NCBI RefSeq assembly: GCF_030272615.1
Contig: NC_081409.1
Coordinates: 877,677,594-877,741,593 of the forward strand
Reading direction: 5' to 3'
DNA length: 64,000 bases
Source: Cryptomeria japonica
Taxonomy: Eukaryota; Streptophyta; Pinopsida; Cupressales; Cupressaceae
In this document: piece after piece, positions 12,719 through 23,718 of the stretch
How positions within the stretch are numbered: the stretch's first letter is position 1
Layout of the letters: every line of letters begins with the position of its first letter
The notes under the pieces: model-generated
Database searches by the model: none
What the model saw: the letters and a program-made list of their open reading frames with translations, nothing else
What the model was told of the DNA's origin: nothing
Position numbers and translations under genes: made by a program

Positions 12719-13165
12719 TGTTGGTGTAAATAATTATTCATCTTGGATATTATTACACCTTACTTAAGTTTACTTAGGAAATGCATTTCATAGTAGTTTG
12801 GATATGAGACACTTGGGTGTTTGTGCCACATTGGGATAGTGTGTAGGAGAATTTCCACCTATTATGGTGTTGATCTTGTTGTTACACTCCACATTTAGTG
12901 GGTGATCCACCTCATGTGGACTATTATATTATTTCTCCTACCTACCCACACCTATTTCCTACCTACCCTTGTTTCTTATTGAGCCACATGTCATGTTTGT
13001 GTGCTCACATATCCCTAGCCTTGCCTATATAAGTAGGCTCATCTACATTATATGTAATTGATATTATTGATCATTTTCTATTGATGAGTATACAGTTTAT
13101 TCTTGTCCTATATTTTGTCTCTATTGTACTTTTCATTGAGCTCTTGATCTTGGCAAAATCTCACA
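12719..13165 (+). repeat. 5' LTR of the non-autonomous Copia element
   Basis: It runs TGTTGGTGTAAAT...AAATCTCACA. By hand alignment it differs from the 3' LTR by about 11 substitutions and one 2-bp indel (about 2.5%). Confidence 0.93.
13026..13032 (+). promoter_or_regulatory. TATA box in 5' LTR
   Basis: TATATAA in the context GCCTATATAAG, about 310 bp into the LTR. It is conserved in the 3' LTR at 17656-17662. It would drive the genomic RNA. Confidence 0.7.
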
Positions 13166-13178
13166 TGGTATCAGAGCC
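13166..13178 (+). other. Primer binding site (initiator tRNA-Met type)
   Basis: TGGTATCAGAGCC directly follows the LTR. It matches the complement of the 3' end of plant initiator tRNA-Met, the usual Copia primer. Confidence 0.9.
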
Positions 13179-13339
13179 TTTGGGGCTTCATTGATTCGAC
13201 TTGAAGAGACATTATTGCGACGTCAAGAGGCAGATCTGAGGAGCAACATCTTTTGGAGGCGTCCTAGACCAGATCCGACCTTGTCATTCCGTTCAAGTGG
13301 TCGTTTCCATGAATTTTGGTTATAAAGTCGGCCTATTTT

Positions 13340-13540
13340 GGTGAGAAATTTTTTTTTGCCAATTTTGCAATTATTGTATGAATTTCGAAAAAAAATTATA
13401 TTTTTCGAAAAATATAAAAAAAAATATTTGCAAAAAAAAATTTCGAAAAAAAAATTCGTCAAAATTTTAAAAAAAAAAAAAAAAAAAAATTTCATAAAAA
13501 AAAAAAATCAAAAAAAAAAAAATCAAAAAAAAAATTGGTT
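13340..13540 (+). repeat. A-homopolymer-rich stretch in leader
   Basis: Nearly continuous A runs are broken by 'ttcg', 'attt' and 'atc'. The short ORFs read from it are artefacts of homopolymer sequence. Confidence 0.8.
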
Positions 13541-13543
13541 TTT

Positions 13544-14150
13544 GGGGGGTCCGTAGACCCCCCTTCCCGTGACCCGCAGGGTTTGCAGGTCCCGTGGCCC
13601 CGCCGTACTGCAGGTCTTCCCCACCGTGTTGTCCCAGATGTCGGTGCCCGTGCAGTTCCCCATGCTAGCTTCCGGCAGCTCCTCCTGTAGCGGTAGCTAG
13701 CGGCACCCCCAGCAGTAGCACCGCTCGACACCACCACCGGCGACTTTCTCCGGCATCTCCCCGAGCTCCCTCTGTTGCGGCTACAGCACCCGCACCTCCC
13801 GTCATCACTGCCCCATCGCAGCTAGTCCCTCCGGCCCCGCCGCAGCCTTGCCGCCTCCCTGTTCCACCGCCCCCGCCGACACCACGCCGCCCTCGTCAGC
13901 CCCACCGGCCCTGCCAGCCCCGCGGCCTCCAGCGCCGCTGCCCGCGAAAACTGTCGCTGGTACCTCCGCCGGCCCTCCGACACCCTGCACCTTCCGCCAC
14001 GTGGTCTCCGGGGCCCACCACATCAGTGCCACATGGAGCACACGCAGACCTTGCCACGTCATCTTTTGGCCAAGTCAGCAGCCCAGTTGGCTGCCCAATC
14101 AGACTAACACATCATCTGCCAAATCACTTGCACAATCAGGGCCACGTTAG
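13544..14150 (+). other. GC-rich leader insert in the Copia element
   Basis: About 600 bp of very C/G-rich sequence starts with a perfect hairpin (GGGGGGTC, CGTA loop, GACCCCCC at 13544-13563). Pro/Ala-rich readings are possible in more than one frame. It contrasts sharply with the A-rich sequence before it and the T-rich sequence after it. It could be a captured host fragment or a structured leader. I recognise no protein in it. Confidence 0.6.
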
Positions 14151-14851
14151 CACTTAGTCAACTGTGAAGTTTTGACGACAATCATACAGCCGTCAAATTT
14201 AACCCCACAGTTTGTTGACGTCATCATTTTTCAAAAATTTGTAGGCCCCTCACATTGAGCTTTTTGATTTTGTAGTTCAACTTCAAATGGCCATATCTTG
14301 CTCATTTTTGCTCATTTTTTGGTGCAATTTTTTTTGAAATGGGCTAGAATTTCATGTACTTTCAAATGGTGGAATTATTTTCTGATTTTGATGGACAAAT
14401 TTTTTATAATTCTTAGTTTTTGGTGACTGTACCTGTCCAATCCCCATTTCTACAACTTCCAAGTCTCTGTTCGGGCTCATACGAACTCCTTTTTAGGTGC
14501 CATTTTTTTTGAAAGTGTGTTATTTTTTGTCTAATATCAGAATATGCTATCAATTTGCAGCAATTGTGGGTAGAAATTGTACTTTCATCATATGGTCTTA
14601 TTTGGCCAATTTGGCATTTGTATTGCATAGATCCATCTTTCTGATCTTTTGCTTTGTAGTTCTTAGCCTATTGGGGTAGTTGTAAAACAAAATCAGAAGT
14701 CCACCTTGCCATTGTTTGCAAGTGGCCTATTGTACATGCACTACATATAAAGTGCCAAAATCATCATTTTTAGTGGGGTACTTTGATTGAGTGAATTTGG
14801 GGGGGTGTATCTTGTGCTTTTGTGCTATTGTGTTCCTTCCTTTTTGCTGCT
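14151..14851 (+). other. Leader, no gene
   Basis: T-rich sequence between the GC-rich block and the gag start. I see no domain, and short ORFs here look random. Confidence 0.6.
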
Positions 14852-16771
14852 ATGTGTTCTTATAAGTTTCCTCTATTAACTCCTCATAATTATGCTACTT
14901 GGAAAATTGATGCATGGAGTAAACTTATGGAAAAAGGACTCACTCATTACATTGATGGAACTATTGTTGCTCTTGCTGATCCTAAGGTTGATCCAGTTGG
15001 TCACTTGGATTGGCTCACTAAAAATATCATGGCAATTGGTACCTTAAGAAAGTATGTATCAAAGGATCTCATTTTTCATATTGAGAAGTGTACTCTAATC
15101 AAGGATGCTTGGCAAAAGTTTCAAGACTTATATGGTCAAGTTGATGAGATTAGGGGATATCAAATTGATAGTGATCTCACCATGTTGGATCCCAAGAACT
15201 TTGATGCTATACAAGATTATGTCACTAAGGCAAATGAGTTGAGAGCACAACTCAAAGATTGTGGCATTGATAAGAAGGATACTCAATTGATATTCAACTT
15301 GATAGGCAAGCTTCCACAAGAATATGCAGCATTTGTTTCTAGTTTCCAAACCCATAGGATGACAATGGGTTCAAGCTACACAATGCCTACATTTGATGCT
15401 TTCAATGAAATGTTGATGATGGAACAAAATAAGTTGATAAGCATGGGCATTCTTAAGGCTTCTAAGTCTCAAGCATTAGTGGCAAATCAAGGGAACAAAG
15501 GAAATCAAGGAAAGGACAACTCACACAAGAAGAAATGGCTATCAAAGCCTAAGGAAAAAGCACCATCTTCTCCACAACAAGGAGATTCATCCTCTTCCAA
15601 GAGAGATAATTCACCAAAGAGGGAGAGACCTACTTGTGCCTATTGTAAAAATGTTGGTCATGAGGAGCATCGTTGCCATTCTAAGAAGACTGATGAGCTC
15701 ACACATATCATCAAAAAGCATAACATTGATTTGCCTAAAGTCTACAAGAAGGATGATTCATCAACTTCCACTTCCTCACATTCAAAAGGAAAAGGGAAAG
15801 CATTCATGGCTTCTACAAGTGGGAAGACTCACTCTTTTGGGACAAGAAAAGGAAAAACTCTATGTGCTACTATCAGTCATGATTCAGAGAGATGGCTTCT
15901 AGATTCAAGGGCTTCTCATCATATGGCATCTTCGTAGTCTATGTTCTCTACATTTGAGCCTTGCACCATGCCACAAATTTTGATGGGCAATCATACATAC
16001 ATGGATGTGATTGGGAAAGGATCTATTGACATTGGGGATAACTCCTTCAATGATGTGTTGTGTGTACCCCACTTGACAAACAATCTCCTTTCTATCTATC
16101 AAATCACACATGGTGCAACTAAGAGAGTTGTGGAGTTCACACCTAACTCAGTTTTCATTAGAGACTTGGAGACTAGAGCTATCATTGCGACTGGGGTGGT
16201 TGATCATGCATCTCGGTTATACTCCTTTTCAGATTTTGTTGATGATGATGATTTCACATTTGATGATTCTACACATGATGATCGCACTTCTTGTGATGGT
16301 TCAGATTTTGAGGAGAACTTTGGGCACTTGAGCATGGGGATTCTCACATGTGACCCCATTCTTGAGCCTTGTATTTCATCTCCTCATATTGATATCACAT
16401 CACCTATTGCACTTGATGATGCAGATAGTGCGACAGTTTTGCCTTCATGTAATTCAGTGCAGCAGGATATTCATTGTCTTCCAGCTTCAGATTCATGGGA
16501 TGATTACTTGACAGACATTGCAGGTTTGTTTGTGGAATCCTACATTGTAGATTTGGGAGACATCATTGATGACATTCATCTTCTCTTTGATGAAGGTGAT
16601 CCTTCTTCGATTGTTGCGAGGGAACACTCTGACCCTCTTGTTCATTCTCTACATGATCATTCTTTCGAGGTTGACATGATTGTGGATACTTATGTACAAC
16701 AGTTGGAGGAGGTCTATTTTTTGAGGAGACATTTGAGTCTTTGGGACATGTTCTACATCCATCTCCACTAG
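14852..16771 (+). pseudogene. Gag-protease-acidic-region ORF of the non-autonomous Copia element
   Basis: The start is the ATG at 14852 (MCSYKFPLLTPHNYATWK), the usual Copia gag opening. Residues about 1-200 match a UBN2/Copia gag. A zinc knuckle CAYCKNVGHEEHRC (CX2CX4HX4C) lies near 15633-15675, after a Lys/Ser/Gln-rich linker. A protease site follows at about 15890-15930 but reads DSRASHH instead of DSGAS. A TAG at 15935 replaces a probable CAG. The same frame continues through the rest of the protease (CVPHLTNNLLSI near 16060). It then runs about 190 residues of Asp-rich sequence with no known domain, ending at 16771. The Gly-to-Arg change and the stop would inactivate this copy. Confidence 0.88.
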
Positions 16772-17124
16772 ATCTTGGAGTGCCTTTTTCAGCAGAGTGG
16801 CACAGTTTACCACCTTTGGAGGGGGTATCTTTTAGATTCGACATGGGGACACTTGAGCAGTTTTCAGAGATTCCTTTCATCATGAGTTCTTTTCATACAT
16901 CTTCCCTTCATGATTGGGGAGACTTCATAGATACACCTTTGGTTTTGTTTCTTCCTAAGGGGAGGAATGTTGTTCGATGTTTAAGGCACAGTTTCTTCAT
17001 ACATCAAGCTTCTATCATTGGTGCAGATTCCACATTGAGGGGGGGCTTCCTAGCTTCTCTTCTTCTCTCATATGGGGGGGACTATTTCCTCACATGGGGT
17101 TTTGTCCTCCACATTCTTCTCTGA
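16715..17124 (+). pseudogene. Frame-shifted continuation of the acidic region
   Basis: A T-run near 16715-16722 seems to have gained or lost one base. In frame 1 after it the text continues smoothly from the upstream acidic region (FEETFESLGHV) and stays open to a stop at 17124. The original protein probably ended here, some 115 residues beyond the present stop at 16771. It is rich in Phe, Ser and Leu, and I recognise no domain. Confidence 0.5.
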
Positions 17125-17337
17125 GAGTTCTCTTGTATGTTTTTCATCTCTCTTTTGGGGGAGGGTTTTTTCCCATTGGGTTTTTCTCTCTTTCCCCACT
17201 TTGTGAGAGGTTTCATTGCATTGGTTTGCATGCATTTGCATTTGTACATGGGTACCTAACATGGCCTAGTAGCCGGGACCCATCTTGCATTTCTTAGTTG
17301 CATTGTAGACTTAAGTGCATTCCCCTAAGTTGCACTT
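17125..17337 (+). other. 3' untranslated region of the Copia element
   Basis: T/G-rich sequence with several G runs and no domain, between the last ORF and the purine tract. Confidence 0.55.
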
Positions 17338-17346
17338 AAGGGGGGG
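17338..17346 (+). other. Polypurine tract
   Basis: AAGGGGGGG directly before the 3' LTR start. Confidence 0.85.
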
Positions 17347-17795
17347 TGTTGGTGTAAATAATTATTCATCTTGGATATTATTACACCTTACTTAATTTTA
17401 CTTAGGAAATGCATTTCATAGTAGTTTGGGTATGAGACACTTGGGTGTTTGTGTCACATTGGGATAGTGTGTGTAGGAGAATTTCCACCTTTTATGGTGT
17501 TGATCTTGTTGTTACACTCCACATTCAATGGGTGATCCACCTCATGTGGACTATTATATTATTTCTCCTACCTACCCACACCTATTTCCTACCTACCCTT
17601 GTTTCTTATTGACCCACATGTCATGTTTGTGTGCTCACATATCCCTAGCCTTGCCTATATAAGCAGGCTCATCTACATTGTATGTAATTGATATTATTGA
17701 TCATTTTCTATTGATGAGAATACAGTTTATTCTTGTCCTATATTTTGTCTCTATTGTACTTTTCATTGAGCTCTTGATCTCGGCAAAATCTCACA
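17347..17795 (+). repeat. 3' LTR of the non-autonomous Copia element
   Basis: It runs TGTTGGTGTAAAT...AAATCTCACA, 449 bp, near-identical to 12719-13165, with a TATA box at 17656-17662. Confidence 0.93.
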
Positions 17796-17800
17796 ATTTT
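17796..17800 (+). repeat. TSD ATTTT, right copy
   Basis: Exact match to 12714-12718. Tat-A sequence resumes after it. Confidence 0.9.
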
Positions 17801-18112
17801 CAATCAATCATTCTCATATCAATCATCTTCAATTGCTTCTAACATTATTCTATTTCATTCTAAAGTTCATTTTGTCATATTCTATCTCAATATCATCTTC
17901 ACATCACCTATCTCTATCTCTAATCAACTAACCATTCTTCTATATTTCATCTCACATTTTTCTTTTTTCGAGAGATCATTCATGTCTTTAATGCACAAAC
18001 AATCTCTCGAGGGGGCATTACACCCTAAGTATCACCAGAGCATACTAGGGCAGAAATTTTTTGTTTTTCTTTGAAACAACATCATTCTGACATTGTCTCA
18101 ATGAGGGGCAAA
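17801..18112 (+). other. Tat-A tail (second part) with hairpin and purine tract
   Basis: Sequence homologous to Tat-B 52930-53092. Both contain an inverted repeat (CGAGAGAT at 17969-17976, ATCTCTCG at 18002-18009) and then GAGGGGGCAT. Both then have 'gaaacaac', 'cattgtctcaa' and GAGGGGCAAA. The purine tract at 18101-18112 abuts the LTR start. Confidence 0.8.
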
Positions 18113-19379
18113 TGTAGACACCTAAAAATGTCTCATTGATCATGTACTAATTATTCATCTAATTAGTTAAATAATTATTTAATTATTTAATTAAGTTAAT
18201 TAATCATATTCTTCTAATTTCATATTTCCTCATCATCTTACTAATTATTCTATTTCTTATTCTTTCATCATTTAATCATTTTAATCATTTTCTAAATATT
18301 AATTAAATATTAATTATTTAATTAATTCTAATTAATTCTCCAATTTAAATAATCTTTATTATTTAAATAAATTGCTAATTATTCAATTTCTATTTCTAAT
18401 CATCTAATCATTCAACCCTCTTCTAAATATTAATTAAATATTAATTATTTAATTAATTATGATTTAATCCTTTTTTAATTTAAATAATCTTTATTATTTA
18501 ATTAAATTCCATTTCTAAATAATTAAATAGTTTCTTTAAGTTATTTGATTACTAATTAATTCTTCCATTTTCAAATCCCCAAATTCTAATTTCGTTCAAT
18601 TTCATATTCTTCTAATTTCTTCCAAATTCAAATACATGTGCATGATTTCAAAAACCAAATTGAAAATCAAGTTAAGTTCGAAATATATTCAAATACTAAA
18701 TTGAATTTAAATAAATTCAATTATTTGAATTAAAATCTCATGCAAAGATTAAATTAAAAATCTAAATCTAAATGCAAGCACATGCTAAATTAATTAATTC
18801 AATCAATTAATTAATTAAATCATTTATCTCTCCAATCTCTATTTCTATCTTTTAGTTAGCTTTTTCTAAATTAAGCTTTCTTTGTCATCCTCTTTATTTC
18901 CTCCAATCATTCTTTTTCTTCCCTCAATCAGCTTTTTCTCAATCAGTTAACTCAATTAATCTATTCAATCCATTGCGTTTCACTCCTACAATTAGCAATT
19001 CAACTATCAATTTTCATTTGAGCTCACTTGGGTTCACACCTCTTGATCAATCTATTCCACCTTTCAATCAATCTTCTCCAATTTTCTATAAATTGAGCAT
19101 CCAATCTCCATTTTCAACCATCACAAACTTTGAATCTTTGTGTCACTTGCAGGTTACTAGCACAATATCTGAGAGCCATCATACCATGAAGAGGAGAAGA
19201 GCAATGGAAGTTCTACATAGTTACAGAATAGGGAGTTTTTATTGATTTCATTCATAATTCCTATTTTGTTTGGTTGTATCATTTCATTGTTATTTTGTTA
19301 AATTCTTTGGCTAGGAGGGATTCGTGATTTCCCTTTTTGCTTCTAATTGATTATTTTTTTGAATAAGATGAATTTTACA
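18113..19379 (+). repeat. 3' LTR of Tat-A
   Basis: It starts TGTAGACACCTAAAAATGTC, matching the Tat-B LTR start. AT palindromes fill about 18165-18560, and a TATA box (TATAAAT) lies at 19087-19093. The end is placed at TTTACA (19379) without a partner LTR to confirm it. Confidence 0.65.
19087..19093 (+). promoter_or_regulatory. TATA box in Tat-A LTR
   Basis: TATAAAT in the context TTTTCTATAAATTGAGC. Tat-C has a very similar context at 23786-23792. Confidence 0.55.
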
Positions 19380-20440
19380 TGCGCACACCTACAAGTCAAA
19401 ATATTTATAAAGGAAAATGAGTAGATCTCCACAAGCAAGAATCCCTCCATATTAAAGAAAATGTTAAAGGTCATGGCCTCAGGGACATTTCTTAAGATGT
19501 TGGTATCTCTCATAAATCCTACATTTCTCCAGTTAAATCCAAATATACGCTTTCCCCATAATCGCTTCCATCCATTCTAGGTCCCTATATCCCTCCATCC
19601 CTTATGCATGATCAACAAAGGAACACGTCTTCGAGTACCTTCCATCCATCTAAAATACCTCCATATCATTCATATCCATTCATACATTCTTTTCCTTCTC
19701 CAAGCAATTTGGATGCCAAGCATAAAAGTCGTAAGTCAAGTAATCCACATGTATTCAAGGATCAACATGTCCCATCTAATCGACATGTCAAAACAAAGAA
19801 AAATATGATTCAAAAAAAAATATATATACAAAACGCCACAAAGGCCTACAAAGAAAGAAGAAAAGTCAAATGTTATATGGGTTCCTAAGGCACTTGTACA
19901 AGTAATGCACTCTAAGGAACTACAAAAGCATGAAAAATCAAAAACCATGTGGATCCCTAAGCGGCTGCTTGAAGAACAATAGTCTAAAGAAAAATCAAAA
20001 TTGGCATCCAAAATTGTTGTTCCTCCACCAAAACCTTCTGATTCTATTCCTCCATCACCTCTTTCATCCATTTTGGGTTCTTATGCCCCAAAATATGTAA
20101 CCTTTCCTCCATCCAAATCTCAAAATCCAAGATTCACTTCTCCTCCATATGTCCACCATCCCTCAAGGCGTGTGCCAATGTTGATCTTTCCAGCATTTCC
20201 ATCTATCCATACACAATTCTTCCAACATCCCATCTATTATCCAACACCTCTTTTTCACCCTTCCAACCCTCTTATCCAATCCTTTGCATAAATCCTTGCC
20301 CTAGTTTCATTTCATTATCCTGCCAACATCTTTGAGAATACCTTCATAGCCATGGTCTATTGCAACTCATATTCTAAGGGGACCATCGAAAGCAGCGAAA
20401 CGTTGGGGTCCTTCTTCCATCCCCTATCATGCCTCCATTA
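19380..20440 (+). other. Unassigned sequence with a short coding-like stretch
   Basis: No domain recognised. A frame near 19865-20290 reads as a Lys/Ser-rich then Pro/Ser-rich peptide. It includes a two-fold repeated phrase (WVPKALVQ... and WIPKRLLEE..., each followed by SKE..K..KSK). Stops and possible frameshifts break it. It could be a remnant of a retroelement gag or another TE ORF. Confidence 0.35.
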
Positions 20441-20514
20441 TCTACCAAAAAAAAAAAATGAAAAAGTGAAAAAAAAAATAAGAAAAAAAATAAATAAAGA
20501 GAAATAAATTCATC

Positions 20515-20600
20515 CTTGTGTGAAAACCACTTCTTGTGGTGCCTTTGGCAAGTACCATGATGAAAAACTGGCAAACAGGCATCATGCATAATTCATTATC
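20515..20600 (+). other. GTGAAAACC block, copy in Tat-C
   Basis: Contains GTGAAAACCACTTCTTGTGG, GGCAAGTACC, then ACTGGCAAACAGGC. The same phrases occur in Tat-B at 48278-48420 and, inverted, in Tat-D at 62900-62990. Confidence 0.7.
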
Positions 20601-22058
20601 CTTTTGCACTTTACATTGGGGGCAAGTTCCATCCATGTACATCCATCTATTATCCTTCTTCCTCCATTATCCTTCATCCTCCATTATCCCTCATCCGCTC
20701 TATCTATGTTCATATCCCTTTTCCACCTTTGATCTTGACAAGGTTAAGGATCTTTGCATGCTTCATGTGTCCTATGTATTACACTTGATCTAGACCCTTT
20801 ATCTCCTCTCCATTGCTCGCTTACATCCTTCATTACTCCCTTTTGATCTTGCTTATCGTATCTGCCTCCTATCCAAATCTATCCCTTGATCTTGATCAAC
20901 ACTATGGACAAAATGCAAAAACATGCTTTCCACAAACCTCTTGACATGGCCACTTATTTGGACCATATTGCTTTGTTACGCTATATCCTTGCTTCATTGC
21001 GCTATATCCTTTCTTTACATCGCTAAAATCCTTGCTTTACATCACTAAAATCCTTGGTTTACATTGCTATATCTGGACCTTGTGCTTCGATTAACGTTGT
21101 GAGATAGTCCTTGAAAGTGTCCACCACCATTTGATTATCTATTCATGTACTCAAAATCCTTTTTGCCTTGCTAGACACTAGGAGAAAATATCAAAATCCT
21201 AAAAAATCATAAAATGTCCTGAACAAACTCCTAAAAATCATAAAATGTCCTGATCAAAATCCTAAAACAAAAAACTCAAAAAAAAAACAAAAAAATTGCA
21301 AAATAAAAGCAAGAAAGCATAGACTATCCATCAAACTAAATCAACATTAGACAAACTCTCAAAGTTTGCAATCAAACTTATTGCATGTCTTGTTAATCTA
21401 TCTATCAAACTCTATCAAACATCAACATGTCTTATACAAGGAAGAGTACACTCAAAACCACACAGATCGGTATTATACGGGGTACTTACTCTTTGAAACT
21501 AGACATTCCTATCAATGATCACACAAATCTAAACAATGACATAGATCAGTATGGTTGCTGGATTTTGTCCAGGGTAGTCTTATCTATTGTATTGAAATGT
21601 TGCATCTTTGCTTTAGCTTGTACATAACTTTTAGTCGCTTTTGTGACATCCCGGTTCCTTTAGCACCCTCATGGCTTGAAACTAATCAATGTCCTAGTCT
21701 TAGGGTAATCGACTGAGCAATTTATATATCCTAAGCAATATCAACCAAGTCATCTTTTAGTCAGTGGTACCTGGTCATCCACTTTGAGTCAGTCACCTAT
21801 CTCCTAACTATTGAAGAGTTTTATCATTGAGTACACAAGCAAAATAAGACTATTGAAAACAATCACTAAATTGTTTGAGATATGCATGAAATTTTTTGTG
21901 TGTTGTCTTTTACATTGGCTTTCGCTTATTATTCCCTTTGAGTAACTCGAGGAAGTCTATCTTGACTAAGAGGAGCAAGGATTGGGGGCATAATACTTTT
22001 CTTTATTTTTTGCTTGTAGGAATAAATCCAATGATCTGGAAACATGTAATAAGTTGGG

Positions 22059-22112
22059 TGTCAATGATAAGAACCTTCACATCAAGGTGAATTCGCCACA
22101 CATACCTTGACT
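22059..22112 (+). other. Conserved Tat noncoding block, copy C
   Basis: GATAAGAACCTTCACATCAA followed by GGTGAATTCGCCACACATAC. See the Tat-A copy at 12427. The Tat-D copy stays similar for about 40 bases further. Confidence 0.75.
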
Positions 22113-23705
22113 CCACTTATTTGTATGCAACAGGGAGGTTCACATCATTTCTTTTTCTATTTTGAGGGAATTTCTTTATCATGCAATCTAGATGCATGCA
22201 TGATCTATCCAAGGATATGAACGAAAAAATGGTCATTGCGGACAAGATAATTAATATTGCATATGAAAAGGAAGGAACTCTATTTTGCCTGTTATGTTTG
22301 TAAAATGCTCAGTGATGAAAATTAAGCATTCCAAATCCAGTGACTAGGTTTAGGTTGCATTCATTCTAAATTTTATGCATTTCGAGTGATTTCGACATGA
22401 TAACAATGATCTCTTTATCTTTTGAATGAGAGTTTGAAGCATAATCATTTCTCAGCTAAGTGGTCTCTTTTTCATCATTGTTTCTCTGATCAAATACTTG
22501 TGTATTGAGATGTTAGTTGCATACATAAGCATCTCATATAAATCCATACATTTCATTATTACTTATTTGCACTCATATTATTGCATGAAGAAAAATAAAC
22601 ATTTGCATTACTCATTTTCATCATTTATTTGCATATGAAAAAGAAACAAAAATAAACATCCATATTCCATTTGCATTCATTCATCTATACTGAAAAGATA
22701 TGCATACAGAGCATATAGAACAACATCTCATAATCAATCAATGTAAGTATGATGAAATCAAATGAAGAGCTCATAAATCAGCTATCCTGAGTCCATTTTT
22801 GGGATCAAAATCAAAATATGACGTCAATTCTCTAATCAAAATTTCACGACATTGACCACTTAGCGCTTTCATCAGTTGCTCATTTTCTTCTTCAATTTGC
22901 GCTCAATTTCTCATGAATCAACATTGAATCTTAATTTTATTCTAGAAATCAATTTTGTGCTCAATTTCTCATCAATCAATGCTAAATTTTCAAATATTCC
23001 TCTGAATCATTTGTGCTCAAATAACTTATCATCGCCAACAATTGCCTACAATCATTGTACAACCCTTGCTATCTTTCGATTTCGCTCCTGAGGGGGCATA
23101 CTCATGACCTTAAAGTCGAGAATTTCTTTCAAAAAAATTGCGTTACAAGTCGAGCAGCTAAGATTCATCAAATCAATCTCTAGGGGCATATCAGTTTCAT
23201 CGCTTCATATCAAGATGATATTGTCTTCATCTAAATTAATCTCTTAATGTTAATCAGTTTTATTGCTTTTTCATCAAGCTAATTATTCGTTTAAACTCAA
23301 TCACGGGTTTAAAGAGTATCTTTGATCACACGCTCAATCTAAGAAGGTGTTCAGTTTCATCACATCAAATAAGCTGGACAATTTATCTTCACTCATTGTG
23401 TCTTGATCCATCAAGTTCAAGATTGATTTTATCTTCACTCACTGTGTCTAGATCAATCAAGCTCTAGATCAGTAAGATCCGCTTCTTGATCAATCAAGTT
23501 CAAGTTTGGTATCTTTGCTCTTCATCGGTCCTAGTTCAATCAACTTCGGGATCGGTTTCACTTTAATCAACTCTATTCGGTTTCATCGCTTCAAATCAAG
23601 CTAAACACCTTGCTTTTCATCCAGTTCGTGATCAATCAAGCTCAGATCTGGTATCTCCTAGACATAAACTATTCTTTGAACCAACACATTGCTCACACAT
23701 TAATT

Positions 23706-23718
23706 CAAAGAGGGGCAA
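23706..23718 (+). other. Polypurine tract of Tat-C
   Basis: CAAAGAGGGGCAA, aligning with the inverted tract at 57959-57970 in Tat-D. Confidence 0.65.

Larger units (their letters stand above)
12719..17795 (+). mobile_element. Non-autonomous Copia element with gag-protease only
   Basis: This is a structurally complete 5,077-bp element inside the Tat-A tail. It has LTRs of 447 and 449 bp, a TGGTATCAGAGCC primer site abutting the 5' LTR, a purine tract abutting the 3' LTR, and a perfect ATTTT TSD. The ORF encodes Copia-type gag and a protease active-site region, then an unrelated acidic region. No integrase, RT or RNase H motif is present. It resembles the TR-GAG class of gag-only elements but also has a protease. 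Mobility would need enzymes supplied in trans. Confidence 0.92.
4328..19379 (+). mobile_element. Tat-A: 5'-truncated Tat-clade Ty3/Gypsy element
   Basis: It carries the end of gag, protease, a G-patch remnant, RT, RNase H, a second RNase H-like domain and integrase in Ty3/Gypsy order. A long 3' noncoding region and a 3' LTR (from 18113) follow. The second RNase H before integrase is characteristic of the Tat lineage (Ogre/Retand/Tat). Its gag is cut at 4328 by Copia-1, and its tail is split at 12719-17795 by a later Copia insertion. The right LTR end at 19379 is my best TTTACA candidate. Confidence 0.85.

Noticed and set aside
13166-13178. Matches to initiator tRNA-Met as possible tRNA genes (also 37127-37142)
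   Set aside because: Only the primer complement is present, directly beside LTR ends. No tRNA cloverleaf surrounds it.
13388-13540. Poly-A stretch as a LINE or SINE tail
   Set aside because: It lies inside the leader of a complete LTR element, with no target duplication or SINE/LINE sequence beside it.
13492-14150. Overlapping Pro/Ala-rich and Gly-rich ORFs in the GC-rich leader
   Set aside because: GC-rich sequence is open in several frames by chance. No domain, no consistent frame.
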